Source: Phytophthora quininea (lineage: Eukaryota > Oomycota > Peronosporomycetes > Peronosporales > Peronosporaceae). From it: a DNA stretch of 64,000 nt. Both the position numbers and the translations under genes were made by a program. This document shows, one piece after another, positions 52,845-63,402 of the stretch (its first letter is position 1; the number at the start of each line of letters is the position of its first letter). The stretch covers positions 61,369 to 125,368 of the forward strand of contig JAAVTG010000137.1 in assembly GCA_011947345.1 (NCBI GenBank), given 5' to 3'. A model generated the notes under the pieces. It was given only the letters and a program-made list of their open reading frames with translations, was not told the origin of the DNA and did no database searches.

Positions 52845-55032
52845 TCAAACAGACTTCGCGGACCGCTCGAAAAACTTGATGCATCCATCGTAACTTGCGC
52901 TGACGATCAATCCCGTGCACGCATTCGTGTTCACATCGTCGCTCGCCTCAAGTTTGGACTTTACCATGGCGAAGGTACTCGCAGGGGCGAATAAGGCAAC
53001 CGTGACAATGCCGTTCGGAGGTCAGCAGCTATGCAAAATTCATTAGCACCACCAACGAATAAAATCCATGGTTACTTGTTCACGCACCAGTGAAAAATTC
53101 GTAGGACGAATTACGGTCCTGCTTGCTACTCTTGACAATGCTCATGGATCGAAGGTATCTAATGAGGCAGCAAAAGATGAGGTTACTCTTGTGGAAATCG
53201 CATCTTTCGCCGAGCAGAAACTTTACCTCGCTTTGTTCCACACGTAAACAGAGCCGTTCTCAGACCCGCAAATCACAAAGTCTCCGTCCTGGCTGGAAGG
53301 CATCTAAAATCAGCAACACTGCTGACGAAGGAGCTTATCAATGTCATTTCGTACCTGAACCGCCCTTTGATTTGAAGATGGCCATTTACCAGCCCCTTGT
53401 ACTTGCATATTCGCGAATAATTGTCCACCGAGAAGAGTCTCATGCGAGAATCGTTTGTGCTAACCAAGAAATATTTGCCTTCTGGGTCGAACTCAATGCC
53501 AGTGACTTTCCGTCCCTTTTTCATTGGGCCGCGGCTGTTTCGACACTCAATCTGCGTGTAATAGTTCATCTGCTGGTGAGAGTTGACTTGATAGAAGATG
53601 CACTGGCCGTTGAGCAGCCCAACGATCGCCCGTGTGCCGCTGGGGTTGAAGCTGGCCGCTGTGATCATTACGGGTGTCTGCACGTATGAAACTACGCAGC
53701 CGTCAGGGATATCCCAGACTCGCGCTTTGTTGTCGAAGCACCCTGACAAAAAGTATCTATCTTCCTATAATCATATACAGCAAAACAATTGCTGGTCAAT
53801 GCCACCGTCGTCCACAATTGAACCAATTTTCGAACCTTCGGGTGGAAGTCTACCGCAGGCACACTATCGGGGTGATGAAATACATGCAAGCAATCCTCGC
53901 GGGAAATATGCCACAACCTAACCGTCTGATACCACCAAAGCACATCATTAGCTATGCGTAAGAAGCATGGCACAATAATACATAAGCGTTTCAAACCTTG
54001 TCCATGGATGCAGATAATATAAAGTTGCTGCGACTCCACGAGACATCCACGATTGGCATGGTGTGGCCCTAGTTATGGGAAAGTGCCACAATAAGCAGAA
54101 GTGAGTTGATTGCAGGGAACAATATTGGCTATTAGCTCACCTGGTACGCTCGCTCAGGCTCCGAATCCAGAATTTGCTTCTCTTCACTCTCTCTTGATGC
54201 TTTGGCATCTTCTTCAGAGCTGATCTGGACCTTCCAAACTCGTAGGATGGCATCTTGTCCCCCAGATACAAGTCGAGCGCCATCGTGGCTAAACTTCATT
54301 GTCCAAATCGTTCCTGTGTGCTTTGACAGCGTTTGCGCCAGACACAGCTCTTCCAGATCCCGCTTGTCCTTCTTGTTACACATGACCTAGTTTCAAGTAA
54401 AACGTGAGTCGATGCATCACAATTGAGAGTGTCATTTCATCTGTACCGGGACATGGTTCCGCTTTATGGGATCTCTGGACTTGGACTTCATGGGGAACTT
54501 GGAGATGATTTTTGTGAGCGATGGTCTTCTCGTCTTGGTCCGTTTGCCCTGTTCAGACTGCAAAGCTCCCCTCATTAACTCTATTTGCTGGGTCTACCGC
54601 ATATCCCATGGCAGTCGCACCTCTTCCTCGTGGGGGCGACGAAATTGCTGGGGAAGATCGAGTACGAGTCCACAGGCATGCTGGACAGGTCTCGGATATC
54701 GAAGACCTCGCCCGTGTCCTTGTTCTTGACGATGTACTTGCTGTCGCCCGGGTCTGTGAGCTTGTTCTCCAGCTCGGAGCCTCTCGGTGGCTGGTTGGCA
54801 GCTGCGGAGGCCCTGGACGCTTCTGCTTGGACGTCTTCTTGAGCATCGTAGAACTACACACCTTCAACACGTCAATATTCCAGCCAAAATCTTTGCTTGT
54901 AGCTAGTCAACGTACGTCTTCGTCCCTGTCTTCCTGTCTGCCAGTCGACAGACCGGACACTTGCGTGGGGGCGGCTGGAGGCGCCATCCCCACGACGACG
55001 GAGTTGCTGGCTCGAGCTCCCGCCGCCTCCAT
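52845..55032 (-). CDS. WDR44-like WD40 protein
   Basis: A WD40-repeat protein resembling WDR44/Rab11-binding proteins of endosomal recycling. The start at 55032 (MEAAGARASNSVVVGMAPPA) opens a Ser/Pro-rich N-terminus containing FYDAQEDVQAEASRASAAA and RGSELENKLTDPGDSKYIV in one frame. The WD part begins LSKHTGTIWTMKFSHDGARL, VSGGQDAILRVW, as in WDR44. Later exons give MDKTVRLWHISREDCLHVF, FLSGCFDNKARVWDIPDG, VGLLNGQCIFYQV, KVTGIEFDPEGKYFLVST and SRMRLFSVDNYSR, ending LIVSASYDGCIKFFERSAKS at 52845. Several introns and perhaps slips divide it; exact exon borders are not all resolved. It shares a 50-base divergent promoter with SPAG1. Confidence 0.78.
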
Positions 55033-55082
55033 GTTGGTTTCTTCCGGGGTGGATGCAAAATGTGCTATAAATAACTTCAACA

Positions 55083-56457
55083 TGACGACCATCACTCTAA
55101 GCGACGCTAGGAACAGCCGCGACTCCAGAAGATCGGGATATCGCAAAATGACCATCGCGGGCAAGAGCACGCCGGAAGCGGACTACTTCTCGCTGCACAC
55201 GCGCAAGAAGAGGACGATCGATGTGGAGATGCTGGACTACGGCTTTGTGGCGAGTTGTACGGACCTGGACGAGCTGAAAGGCATCCTGGCAACTCTGCGC
55301 TCGGGCAAGGAAGGCCGTTACCCGGAACTGGAGAAGGCCACAGAGGAACGCATCCTGGCAGTGCTGCCGGAGCGAGAGCGCAGCAAGATCATCTGCATGC
55401 GGTCGGGCCCACCGCTAATGAGCTGACGACGGAGACTGACGACCTAACCAGCTGGACGGCGGCGATGGATCTCCAGAACGAAGCGCTAAAGAGGCAGGCG
55501 CCTATAGCACGTGAGCTGCCTCCTGTACGAGGACAAAAGGTTTCTATTGCCACGGACTCGACGCTACTGGGGGCGGAGATGAAGTTTATGAGTGGCGATA
55601 AGAAGCCGCAAAGGCCATCCCAGCCTACGACTTTCGATCGTGGGAAAAGTACGACGTCGACAAGGCTCTTGAGGAGATTGATACCGAGGGTGAGATGGCT
55701 CGTCAGCAGGCGCAGATGCAGCGTGAACAGCGAGAAAGGCGTACTGTTGCGCGTAAGAAAGAGCTGGAATCGCTTCCCCAGTCGGTGGAGCTGGAGAAGC
55801 TCGAGCCTGAAACGCGCAAGGTGTATGCAGCGTACGAGAAGCAAAAAGGGAACGACTGCTTCAAGGCACAGGAGCTGGACATGGCAGCGCTCCACTACAC
55901 GCGCAGTATGGCCTACGATGACTCGGATCCAATTCTGTATGCCAATCGAGCTTTGGTGCATTTGCGCAACAAGAACTTTGCGGCAGCAGAAGAAGACTCT
56001 ACGCGCGCGATTCTTCTAGACCCTAGCTATATGAAGGGGTGGAGTCGTCGCGGTATGACGCGGTACCGGAGAGGAAAATATGCCGAGTCCGTGCAAGATT
56101 TTGAGGAGGCTTTGAGGCTAGAGCCGAACAACCGCGAGGTGGGAAAGCTTCTGAAGACGGCCAAGGACAAACACGACGAAGTGAACGGCGGACTTGCGAG
56201 CAACCAGACCGCAACTTCACCACGACGGACAGAAGCTAAGGCGGAGCTTGAATATGAAGCTGAGGCTCTGCAAGACAAATCTTTCAAGCGCTTCGAGAGA
56301 TCATGATGACGACGAAGAGGAAGCTGATCCCATTCACCATGGGAGCAACCAAGCATCGCACGACTGGAAGTCTGTGCGAAACAGTTCGTCGGAGAAGCCT
56401 TTCACTCGTTTTGAGATTATCGAAGAGGAAGGTTCCGAGGACGAAGATGACGAGTGA
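55083..56457 (+). CDS. SPAG1: SPAG1 homologue (dynein arm assembly TPR protein)
   Basis: A SPAG1-like TPR co-chaperone, in animals and protists a cytoplasmic factor for pre-assembly of axonemal dynein arms (DNAAF13). The N-terminal conserved region has VEMLDYGFVASCTDLDELKG, ILATLRSGKEGRYPELEK (family: EHLDFKYIEKCSDVKHLEKI, VLRSGEEGYYPEL). After slips near 55400 and 55610 come FRSWEKYDVDKALEEID and the TPR array: YAAYEKQKGNDCFKAQELDM, ALHYTRSMAYDDSDPILYAN, RALVHLRNKNFAAAEEDSTR, SVQDFEEALRLEPNN. A further slip near 56300 leads into an acidic tail ending EEGSEDEDDE. The start is 55083; an ATG at 55149 is possible. Confidence 0.87.
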
Positions 56458-56567
56458 TCGCAGAGATATACCCCCAGCAAGGCGCATTCACAGCAGATAC
56501 TGCCATCCGTTTGAATTCGTTGTAGCACCACATAGCGCGAGGCATATTTTACTCCTTTTTCTAACCT

Positions 56568-57068
56568 CTAATCCGTGTCCATGTCGGTCTCCTGGCCTTC
56601 CTGTTTTGCCGGCTGACGCACCACCCCCAGTCCTAGCTTTGCTGTCGACAGGAAGTACGAGCGCGTATCGCCGAACGACAGTACGGCCGCCTTGACGAGC
56701 TTGTTGGGCGAGAAGACCTCCTCCATCACGAGCTTGTCGATGTCGTGGTTGCGCACGTCCTCCAGGCGAATCGTTCCCGGGAACGCCTCCTTCAGCACCG
56801 TGTCGCCCACGCACAGGATGTCCACCATCACCTGTCTGGACGTGATCTTCACCACGCGGCAGATGACCACGTCTCCTAGTCGCAGCACCTGCGCCGACGC
56901 CAACGTCTTGCCAGCGCGTGTGACCTCCACAGAGTCCCCTGCGACCGCCCATTTGCCATAGATGGACGAAAATATGTCTCCGTCCCGCACGTACGTCCCG
57001 CTGCCAGCCTTGAGCTTCCTGTCGGCCGTCGCCAAGCGCTGACCGGGCACCGCGATGTCTCCACTCAT
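56568..57068 (-). CDS. EXOSC1: Exosome subunit CSL4 (EXOSC1)
   Basis: Csl4, a cap subunit of the RNA exosome. The start at 57068 gives 166 residues: MSGDIAVPGQRLATADRKLK, the N-terminal domain motif (VxPGxxL), then an S1 RNA-binding domain with GDVVICRVVKITSRQVMVDI, DTVLKEAFPGTIRLEDVR and KLVMEEVFSPNKLVKAAVLS, then the strand SYFLSTAKLGLGVV. The end is a short acidic tail (QETDMDTD). An upstream in-frame ATG at 57116 is less likely. Intronless; 87 bases from POP5 on the other strand. Confidence 0.94.
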   Translation of the reverse strand: MSGDIAVPGQRLATADRKLKAGSGTYVRDGDIFSSIYGKWAVAGDSVEVTRAGKTLASAQVLRLGDVVICRVVKITSRQVMVDILCVGDTVLKEAFPGTIRLEDVRNHDIDKLVMEEVFSPNKLVKAAVLSFGDTRSYFLSTAKLGLGVVRQPAKQEGQETDMDTD

Positions 57069-57155
57069 GTCGAGTCGATTTGTGTGGTTTGTGTACTCAA
57101 AAGAGGGCTCATACAATAGGTGTACACAAAAATATTATACTGAAAGCAAGACAAG

Positions 57156-57735
57156 ATGGTGCGACTGAAGACGCGCTACCTGGTGGTGGAGGCCTCGGGC
57201 GCACGCAAGCTGGCGGTGAAGAAGGAGGACATCTACGCAAGCATCCGCGACGCAATCAACAAGAGCTACGGGGATTTCGGCGCTGGGCTGCTGCAGTACG
57301 CTTTCAAGGTTGGAATGGGTTGTAAGACTGCGTGGAGGACATTGCCAATGACTGGTGGACTGGATGCTGTGTACTTGGTGCCATGCAGTGCTGTATTATA
57401 ACGCGGACACAAGACTGGCAGTGGTGCGATGCGCCCGTGAAATGTGCAAAATGGTGGAGACGTCGCTGGTCTTCGTGACGGACGTGCACAACCAAGATGT
57501 CAGCCTCCGAGTGGCTCGCGTCTGCGGTGACCTACGTTTGCTCCACAGTTCTGCGATTTCCTCGTTGTGATGCAATGTGTTGGGTCGTGATATGTGCGCA
57601 GGTCCCAGTCGTACATGCAAGGAGTACCTACTCCAGTATTCGTCGGAGCGCGCCAAGACTTTCAAAATATATGCTGTGCAACCCAACTTTGACGACGGGG
57701 TGAGAGCGGAAATCGAGCTCATCGACCAACAGTGA
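57156..57735 (+). CDS. POP5: POP5, RNase P/MRP subunit
   Basis: Pop5, a protein subunit shared by RNase P and RNase MRP, which process tRNA and rRNA precursors. Exon 1 starts MVRLKTRYLVVEASG and contains IYASIRDAINKSYGDFGAGL. The frame best fits a first intron from 57318 (donor GTTGTAAG) to 57397, joining as KVGMVLYYNADTRLAVVRCA, then MCKMVETSLVFVTDVHNQDV. A second GT-AG intron (about 57529-57601) precedes GPSRTCKEYLLQYSSERAKT, matching the family GTIRTCQKFLIQY. Stop 57733-57735. Length is about 150 residues. Confidence 0.88.
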
Positions 57736-57979
57736 CTATGTTAGGCTATTTAACACAGCTGACTTCGGATAACAATGCGCTCAAGGGATGCAGAGTTGTC
57801 TTCCACGCGATGACACCACTGTCGAATCTAAGGGATTGCTACAGCTTGCTTGCAAAACACTCAACGTCCAGTCCAGTAGTCTCACACAACCATCTGCTCG
57901 CTGCCTGAATTGACCGAAATGAAGCCGAACAGCATCGCCTCTTGACTACCGTTCTTGCTGCTGTCGACTGAAAATTTGT

Positions 57980-58462
57980 CTATTCGATGGGCTTGCCAGC
58001 CTTCTCGTACTCCGACTCAATCTGCGCGCAGAAGTACTCCAGCTGCTCGAAGATCTCGCGCACATTCTTGCCGGGCACCTCCATCATCTCCTTTTTGCCG
58101 TTAACTGCAGCGACACACGAATAGCATTAGTCTCAAGCACCAGCAGTTCCAAAATGTCCGCTGTGCCGTGTACATACTGAAGTCCAGCTTGATGGTCGGG
58201 TCTGATCCCACGAGCGTCGAGGCGAACGAGATGTCCGCCTTGGGGTTCACCTTGCGCGTCTTCTCCGCCGTCAACTGGCGGTAGAACTCGCTGTCCACAC
58301 AATGGAAAGCAGAGGCTTTCGGTTAGTGATCGATGGTGTGCCACATCACGAGAGTTGAAAGTGTCAGAGCGTCACGCACCACGCGCCAGTCGCCCGCCGG
58401 TCGAAGCTGGAGAAGGAGATCTGGGCAGACTTGAGGAACCGAACCACGTTGCGCGCCGCCAT
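57980..58462 (-). CDS. Mitochondrial ribosomal protein mL53-like
   Basis: An mL53-type mitochondrial large-subunit protein. Exon 1 starts at 58462 (MAARNVVRFLKSAQISFSSF), exon 2 encodes FYRQLTAEKTRKVNPKADIS and FASTLVGSDPTIKLDF, and exon 3 INGKKEMMEVPGKNVREIFE, ending EYEKAGKPIE at 57980. The family pattern LKxVxxxFxPFDxRxxSAR...FxxxxxxxKxxxTNPKCxV...VxFxxGKxxxL is matched. The exon 1/exon 2 junction does not fit in phase as written and may contain a missing base. It is divergent to SAP18 (113 bases). Confidence 0.75.
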
Positions 58463-58575
58463 CTTCGCTGCTTGCGCTTGTTGGTCTTGCCACCGCTAAT
58501 TGAGCTGAACTTAAGCAGGTAAGCTCCTCGCTTAAGTAAAATTGAAACGAACTTGGATACACTTTCACGTTGGCG

Positions 58576-59197
58576 ATGGAGCGCGCGATCGACCGCGAGA
58601 AGCACTGCCCGTTCCTGCTGCGGGTCTTCTTCAGCGCGGGCGCCCACAACAGGCACGAGCATCTGCTGTTATGAGAGGACACAAAGTGGCGTATTAGGTG
58701 CCAGGACGGTAGAGCTAACACTTGGATACGAACTGTCGAATGCAGAGCGGAAGCGTTTGAAGCGCTGGATGATTCGCCCATTCCCAACGAGCTGCACATC
58801 TACACGTGGTGCGCTGCGGCACAAGATATAATACTGGTGCTGGCTCTCGAGTTGTTATGCCTAATCTCTGTTGTTTCTACTGTCGACAGGCCGGACGCGA
58901 CGCTGCGAGAGATCGCAGACCTGGTGCAGGACTCGAACACGGACGCGCAGAAGCCCAACAAGCGGCTCAGCATCTGCGTCGTGTCGGAGACGCGGGACAG
59001 CAGGTAGAAGTCCGCACGTTGTGATTGCTAGGGATTGCACGCTGATCGAGCCCATGACGATGCGTATTGTCAGAATGCTCATGCGGAAGGTTGGATACGT
59101 GGACAGCAGCCACCGCCGCTGTGCAGACGACACCAAGACGCTTGCGAGTGTGCGTTTCCACCCGGGAGACCTGCTGGACATGGCGTTGGTCGAGTAG
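58576..59197 (+). CDS. SAP18: SAP18 (Sin3/ASAP complex subunit)
   Basis: SAP18, a ubiquitin-fold subunit of Sin3 histone deacetylase and ASAP/PSAP exon-junction complexes. Four exons with consistent phases give 125 residues: 58576-58652 (MERAIDREKHCPFLLRVFFS), 58746-58808, 58890-59003 and 59074-59197. Family blocks: IDREKxCPxLLRVF, PNELHIYTW, PDATLREIADLVQ, LSICVVSE and FHPGDLLDMAL. The first intron (58653-58745) fits only as GC-AG (CAG then GCACGA), because no GT lies where the frame demands. Exon 4 begins RMLMRKVGYVDSSHRR. Confidence 0.9.
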
Positions 59198-59301
59198 TAG
59201 TGGCGTAGCATTCGTCCACAGTCTTTTTGAATTTTGAATTCATTACATTTTGGATCTGTAAGGTCTTAAGTAGATCGTCTAAACATCATTTGCCGAGGAA
59301 G

Positions 59302-59815
59302 ATGGTGCTGGTCACGACGGACACGTTCCTGGCCAAGGTGAGCGAGTTCTACGCGAACACGCAGAGCTCCAAGGGCTCGGTGGCGATCTCCTGCAAGAGC
59401 GGTGCGTCTAGTGCAATCACAGACCTGCTAGTAGCCTCCTAACCCAACGCGTTTGCTGCTGCAGTGCCTGTGGCCAAAGCGAACTCCAAGGCGCAGCAGA
59501 AGATTCACAAGCTCTCGGTGGAGGACGGAGAGCACGTGTTGCTGTTCCGCGCCTGCAAGTACGGCAACAACAAGCACAAGAAGAAATACAGCACGGTGGT
59601 ACGGCACTTGCGAGTGATCTCAGCCAGAAGACGGAGCATTTTAACTGACTGGTTTTGCCTGCCTCCTGCCTATTCAGGTGACGTCGGTGAACCACGCATC
59701 CTTCCATACGGCACTGAGCCAGATCATCAAGACCAAGGTGGACATTTCAGCCAAGGAAGTGAATGCAAACGTCCCCAAGCGGCTCGTGGCCAAAGTCAAG
59801 AAGACTACGGAATAG
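59302..59815 (+). CDS. SRP14: SRP14, signal recognition particle subunit
   Basis: SRP14, the Alu-domain subunit of the signal recognition particle that delays elongation. Three exons (59302-59401, 59465-59598, 59678-59815) give 123 residues with GT-AG introns in matching phases. MVLVTTDTFLAKVSEFYANT, SSKGSVAISCK, VLLFRACKYGNNKHKKKYST and HASFHTALSQIIKTKV correspond to the family's first helix, GSVxITxK loop, LLRA..GKKKISTVV and FxxxLxxxLK. The tail is Lys-rich (VAKVKKTTE). It follows SAP18 on the same strand. Confidence 0.92.
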
Positions 59816-59953
59816 ATAGAAGAAGGACAGCGCGTCTAGAGGTGGAGTAACAGCGACGAGAGAAGGCAGCCGCCACGCCGAGTCAAATGGAAGAGCAGTT
59901 TTCGTTCACATTTACAGAGCGACAGGTCATGTGTAAACGCCGTCCCGACTTGC

Positions 59954-62900
59954 CTACTCAGACGAATCCTGGGATGCAGCTACGACTTGGTCCTCATCCG
60001 CCTGTAAGTACGTGTTGAAGGATGGCAACTCATCGAGGAGGGACATGTCCCCCAGCACGTCTCCTAAATAGTGATTACGTCGAGAGGTGCGTCGCCGACC
60101 TTCCTGTAAGCCCGTGCTTGACGCCAAACGCCCCACCATCGGCATATAGTCTAGTGTAAATCGAGCCTCCGAGTTCCCGCACCTTTGGAAGCAATACACG
60201 TGAGATGTTTGCGATCAAGGCAAGTCCAGCTCAAACGCACCCTTTGTAAGCGAGAGGAAGATCAAACTTGGGCTTCAACTCAGCCAGTGCTTCCCGGTGA
60301 GAGGATCGCCTAGACGCTGCAAGTACTTCGTCTAATGTACGCTGTACACATACAGATGCAGGCGCCTGCGCCTGCGCTTCTTTCCTCGCAGCAATGATGC
60401 ACCAAGCGGATTTAATTCATCTTCCAGCATGTACAGACTCGAGCGCCGCAGCTCTAATCCTGCGAGCTCTCTTCGCTCCTTAAGAAAGAAATAATCCTGC
60501 CGCGCAAAGTCAAAAACGATATTAATCAGATACCTAGTCAAAAGTCAAGCGACAAGGAAAGTTGCTTGTACCTCGCTTTCGACACCGCGGTCACATGTCA
60601 TCCAAGTATCTGCCAGCGAAGCCGCATCCAATACGTGTGCCAACTCGGACATTGCAGCAGCATCGTCCTCTTTCTCTTCGCGGCTTTTATCTTCTTGGCA
60701 TTTACCAGCGACTTCAGCTGCAGATTTAAGCTCGGCGAGCAAGTTGCTCGTCATGGCATCAAATGACGAGCTCCTTGTCCGCCAAACCGTCCAGGCTGGA
60801 ACATCTATGTGCGCAAATGTGCAGTCCTCGTCCTTGCCTGCATTCTTCTGCAGCCAACGCCAGTTAGTAATTGAGGCTGAATTGGACGCAGGCAAGTATG
60901 CCTCTAAAAATGTAGTGAACGCCGCACGTCACGCTCGAAAAAATTGCCAAGGGCATCTACAAGTGCCGGGGCCACTGTAAGTCCTTCAATAAAGGAGACA
61001 AGGCGCATCCAGGTTGCAAACTCGCCGTGAGAAGGTTTTTGCATCGTGCGGCACAAACGTCCAGGCGACGGCGGAAACGCGTCGGGTAGTTGAGCGCAGG
61101 TGACCACGATTGGGCACTTGGAGTGCTTGGCAATGGAGCAAAGAGCGTTGAGGAACCCCTTGTCTTCATCAAACACGAGATCCACGTCTTCAAAAAGCAC
61201 CAGAGAGGATGAAGCCGCAGTAGGTTGATCTAAACTCCGTCGACCTTCAGAATGTCGCCTTCGTTTCTTTTTGTGTTTCTTGCCCTTGTCATCCTTTCCG
61301 CCTATGTGGAGGACTCTCGTTGACTGAGTAGCCTCTCCAGCAAGCTCCACGATGCTTTTGCCGGACCGGTTTTGAGCAGCATTGATTTCGATAATCTCGT
61401 AGCCTAGCTCTTCAGCGCACGCGTACACAGCAGCCGACTTGCCAGACCCTGACTCGCCGTCCAGTATAAACAGACGGCACAAGTCGCCGACCTCATCTTC
61501 GCTATCACTGTCACCATCATCAAAAGTGAAAAGCTCAGATTCAAAGCAATCCCGACGAGCACGATCATCACCGCCAATTTTCCATGCACTCAACCATGAC
61601 GAGAGAATTCGCGTCACCTCGTGGTTTCCCACAAGCCCACTCGCATTCACTGGCGCATAACGATCCACCAACGAGAGATTCTGTACGCGATCCAGCCGCT
61701 TCGCTTTGGCCTGCTCAAGTCCCGCAAACAGTTCACGAACATAGTTCTCACGCATACCGTGTACGTCTACAAGCTCCTCGATGAGCTGTTCCTCCGTTTC
61801 CGTAGTTGTCTCCATCTCCGTTACTGGACGGCCAACATGATCGTCCACAGTCGCAATATCGATCACATTGTCATGGCTGACATCGACGCGTGAGGAACAA
61901 GATGCACCCGAAGCGTCCAAAAACTCGCGAAACCAAAACTGTTCAGAGAATGAAGACTCCGTAGTTACTTGACCGTTCGCCGCTGCCTTGAGCCGATTCA
62001 TTGTCTCGGTTAGCAAGCTGCTGTCAGGTAATGCATCAACATCGATAATCTCGGCGTCAACTGGAAGACTTTTCTTTGGTAAAGCAGGGTACTCCATATC
62101 CACGTCTTTAACAGTGTAGGAAGTAGGGAGCACAAGTTGCACGTCTGGGAAAAGCGAGAGCTGTTTACTCCAGCTCCCACCACCAGTCCGTTTGGCTTCT
62201 CCACTCTCCTCTCCTTCGTCATCGCAGATCTCAATCGATCCATCATCATTTTCAACGCTGCTGCTGCGCTTCATGGTGCGCGCTTGAAAAATGGGTTAAC
62301 AGTTTTCCCATCGAAAAACGCTTTATCCTTTTCACGCGTCTGGCGCAGCTGCTCACGGAACAACGAGACAGCTTCAATTTCCTGTAGCTGTTTCTTCTCC
62401 TCTTCATTCAAGAAAAATGACTGAGCAGCCTTGCTGCTGGGTGACTGCCACTCGTCGCCGATTTGGTGCTAGGCGACGTCTTCTTCTTGTTCATCTCCAG
62501 TTTCCGTTTCCGTCCGCTAGACTTGGCGCTGGCATCCGCCTTCTTCGTCGTGGGTGGCGGAGTCAAGAAAGAAGCAGCATTGTTTCTAGCAGCAACGGCA
62601 TCCAGAAGCTTCTGTTGCTGCTGTAAGATCTCCGCACGCACAACGGCCTGTCGTTTGGGTCTTCCGGAGATCATGACTGGGCTCGGCGTGACCTCCTCCA
62701 CTGAGTCCTTCTCCGCCTTCTCAGGCGTCACCAGCGAAACCACGAGAGAGTTTTCCCGCTTCTCGTCCTTCCTGCTTTCGATCTCCGCTGCCTCCAGTAC
62801 CGACATCGAGCCCTCGTTTAGCTCCAGCTGAGAGGCCACAACGGCCTGGCCCATCGCCTCGGCCTCGTCTTCAACTTGATAGTCGGCAGTGGTCTCCTTG

Positions 62901-63204
62901 ACGCAGAAGAGAGCGATGGACGGCTGGTTCTTGTCCTGCTTGGCCCTGCGAGATGCTCTGGCCTTTTTCTATAGCCACGTCTGGCCCAGTGCGCCCGCTC
63001 ATCGAACTCGGCGTCGTCCGCCTCGCTGTCGATCTCCTCCACGAGCGCGCGCTTCTCGGGGCTGATGCGTGTGATGGTCTCCTTGGCGCGCAGTTGCGTC
63101 AGACTGATGTCCAGCGGAGAGTCGGTGCTCTCGTCCTTGCTGCTACCACTGCTCTCCTTGTCCTCCGCGTTGCTCAGCCACGAGGACAAGCCTTGCGACG
63201 CCAT
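59954..63204 (-). CDS. ATAD5/Elg1-like clamp unloader (AAA+ ATPase)
   Basis: An Elg1/ATAD5-like RFC paralogue that unloads PCNA during replication and repair. The start at 63204 (MASQGLSSWLSNAEDKES) precedes a long acidic/Ser-rich region. The central part has VNPFF, then, from 62274, RYAPVNASGLVGN (RFC box I), ILDGESGSGKSAAVYACAEE (Walker A, SGSGKS), YEIIEINAAQNRSGKSI, SSSLVLFEDVDLVFDEDKGF (Walker B, FEDVD), CPIVVTCAQLPDAFPP and ERDVRRSLHF (sensor 2/box VIII). The match to ATAD5 (AAVYACAQELGFKVFEVNA; LILFEEVDVIFDED) is close. C-terminal exons continue to a stop at 59954, with helical segments (RELAGLELRRSSLYMLEDEL). Slips lie near 62300, 62440 and 62965, mostly at T/A runs. Confidence 0.85.
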
Positions 63205-63402
63205 GCGCGAGGAGCTCCAAATCGAATTGTTACTTCCCGCCAAAACCAAAATTCGTACTTACTGCGGTACGCGAAAAACGGTTTGAAATCGAGGCAACTT
63301 GCTGCCACTGCAAGAAACACTCGATGCACCGTTGAATGATGAATAAATCTGTTTGTTGTATTTGGTAACAGCGCATCGAGTTGTGTACGCCCCAATCACT
63401 CG

